From NCBI GenBank assembly GCA_013397695.1, contig VYZI01000668.1, positions 124,001-188,000 of the forward strand: a stretch of DNA of 64,000 bases, given 5' to 3'. Of the stretch, positions 61,981 through 64,000 are shown in pieces. Every line of letters starts with the position of its first letter. The stretch's first letter is position 1. The notes beneath the pieces are model-generated. The model saw nothing but the letters and a program-made list of their open reading frames with translations, was not told the DNA's origin and made no database searches. Position numbers and translations under genes: made by a program. The stretch is from Centropus unirufus (lineage: Eukaryota > Chordata > Aves > Cuculiformes > Centropidae).

Positions 61981-64000
61981 CTCAGTAGAGGCTTACAGGT
62001 CTTGACAACAAAGCCTACTGCATGCAATTTTCCCCCACAGGTCATCCAGACTGCAGACATGAGTTGATACATGTCTCAGGAAGCCTTTTTTGTTTTACTC
62101 CTCTCTAATAACAGATCAATACCTACATACAGGATATTATACTTAAGTGGCACTTAAAACATTCAGTGAAAGAGGTTCTTACATTTGCCTAGGTAGCTTG
62201 CTTTATATCTAGAAAGACTTGTTCTAACGTATAATTCTCATCTTTGCTTTGAATGAAGCTGTTTGCACTTCATTCCATCACCAGTGGACATTGTATATGA
62301 CTTGTCAGGTTGTCCTGTGACCATTCCTAGCCTGTCCAAATATTTAACTTTTCCCTATTAGACTTGCTTGCTAAATCTGTTATTCATTCTTCTTTCCTAT
62401 AGGTTGTGGCAAACTGGATACTGAGTGTCACAGAATCATTTTATACTTCTCTTAAAAGATGCTCTGTGCTTTACCTCCATCTCAGACACAGCCCAGCAGT
62501 GATCAAGACTCTTTCCTGCTAATCATTCCCTGGCTACTAACATTGAAAAGAGAAAGCCAGCCTAAGCTGGCTGTGGTTTCATGAAGTTGCTAATGGGTAG
62601 CATAAGCTGGTTACGCTGCTCAAATAAACAGCTTTCTCTTCTTCTGAACTTTTTACAGTGCTGCACTTTTCCTTGTATCACTACAAGCTAGCTGGAGAAC
62701 TTAGTGATATTAAAATTAACATTCCCACAATTTTTTTCCTCACCTAGTTTTTAGCAGTGCCTGTACCTGCCTAAGTAGCTGCACAAACTTCTAGCAGAGC
62801 TGTTTGCTACTGCAACAGCACATACGGGTGATGCTGAGGAAGTCACTCCAGCAGGGCTTCTTCCCTCTGATCAGTAACAGCGCACTTTCCTTTTCTGAGT
62901 AAAATGAACAGATGATCAGGTAGTGATTTTTTGATTTAAAGAGGTGGTCAGAGATAGGACTAAAAATACATGCAGGAGTTGGGAGTTGAAAAACTGTCCC
63001 CCAGATACCTTTGGCTGGATATTCAACAGGATGAGAGTAGCCATCCAGTTTGTGGGTGTTTGCATGTGCAGTGGAAGCTGCTGAGACATGCAGCGAATGG
63101 GAGACAGTCCTGCACAAAATAGTGTGATTATGTAATTACAGAAAATAATAATGCCTCTGCCACAAGAGGTGAAATTAACAGAGAGAACCTTTATCCTGTT
63201 TGTTTGTTGTGGGGAGTGGTGTTTTTTCTTTCTTTAATTTCAAGCTGTTACTTTGGAATTAGTATTTTGCTCACATTTTTGGTTGTGTGATAGGAAAATT
63301 ACTTACAGGTAATGAACTAGTCTTTATCTAATTTAGCACATGTTAACTTGTGTAAGGATGTGTAAGAACATTCACATGTGGAAGTACTTTTGAAACATAG
63401 CTATTTTGTTATTAGCTGATACCACATAAGAGATAATTTGTAGGTGGGAGAAATTCACCAGTGCTCCTACGGTATCCTGTGTGTGGCAGCCATAGCCATA
63501 TTCCTTCTTGTCTTCCCTGCTCTTAATTAGAATAGGATTTTCTGCCTTTCCATAGAACCAAGGAATTTGGGAATTTGCTTTGCAAGAACAGAATTTTGGA
63601 GATGTAAGAAATTTTGTGTAATATAAGGCTGCTGTTTGTTCCGATTAAATCTACAACTCCCAGTCAACAGAATGCTCTTCACTGGTACAACTGACTGTAC
63701 TTGATACAATAGTTAATAGTTCTAACATATCGGAAGACTGGGATTGAGTAGTTTCTTCACATTCTAACAGTATAATTACTGATCTCATAATGGAAGAGCT
63801 GCCTTCTGCCCAGCTTTGCTCCTACAGGAAACAGAAATCGTACATCAAAATCTGTTGCCTAGTATGCTAATATTTAATCTCTAAATGTCATTAGGACCTG
63901 ACTACAATCAACTGGAATGCATTGGCTATTTCTGTCTCTAAATTAATGCTACTCTAGAATTATATGGATCTATCTCAAGGACAAGAAACAGTACCCTTTA

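Larger units (their letters stand above)
57683..64000. other. Unique non-coding DNA, no gene seen
   Basis: No gene or repeat family is recognised. The stretch contains a hairpin at 59805-59829 and an AT microsatellite at 61936-61980. Open frames near 58906-59372 lie on both strands and lack domain similarity. Confidence 0.5.

Noticed and set aside
1..64000. CRISPR arrays, operons, tRNA or rRNA genes, prokaryotic mobile systems
   Set aside because: The sequence is vertebrate in character. No regularly spaced repeats, tRNA cloverleaf signals, rRNA blocks or compact gene strings were recognised.

Overview
This is vertebrate nuclear DNA, most likely from a bird. It is AT-rich and sparse in repeats. 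It contains three 5'-truncated fragments of CR1, the main avian LINE, two of them with the 8-bp tail repeat related to ATTCTATG. It also contains one solo LTR of the widespread avian ERV-L type. The species cannot be fixed. A neoavian bird would fit the LTR, but that is inference.

I find no complete gene. No open frame in the window matches a protein family I recognise, and almost all frames are short, frequently interrupted and unsupported by neighbours. The window reads as intergenic DNA or the inside of one or more large introns. Two places carry enough independent signals to be reported as possible exons. The first is a signal-anchor-like exon at 1189-1328 (+) between a good splice acceptor and a near-consensus donor. 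The second, weaker, is a possible terminal exon on the minus strand at 57358-57682. If the first is real, the following 62 kb could be the start of a long intron.

Layout: 1-3.1 kb holds the candidate exon and unique DNA. 3.08-3.66 kb is the solo LTR. 7.0-7.35 kb is an old CR1. 7.35-22.7 kb is unique DNA with a small decayed palindrome at 10.2 kb. 22.76-23.97 kb holds two CR1 copies in the same orientation. 28.4-28.6 kb holds an ancient MIR/CORE-SINE-like relic. 41.96-42.02 kb is a 60-base assembly gap. 44.3-44.8 kb and 56.3-57.0 kb look like conserved-noncoding or enhancer candidates. 50.3-50.6 kb is the only CpG-rich patch and carries two divergent CTCF-like cores inside interleaved inverted repeats. 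The rest is unique DNA with homopolymers, small hairpins and an AT microsatellite.

I see no operon, CRISPR array, RNA gene or novel multi-gene system. The most useful leads are regulatory and structural: the CTCF-like pair at 50.4-50.5 kb, the candidate exon at 1.2 kb and the candidate conserved element at 56.3-57.0 kb.
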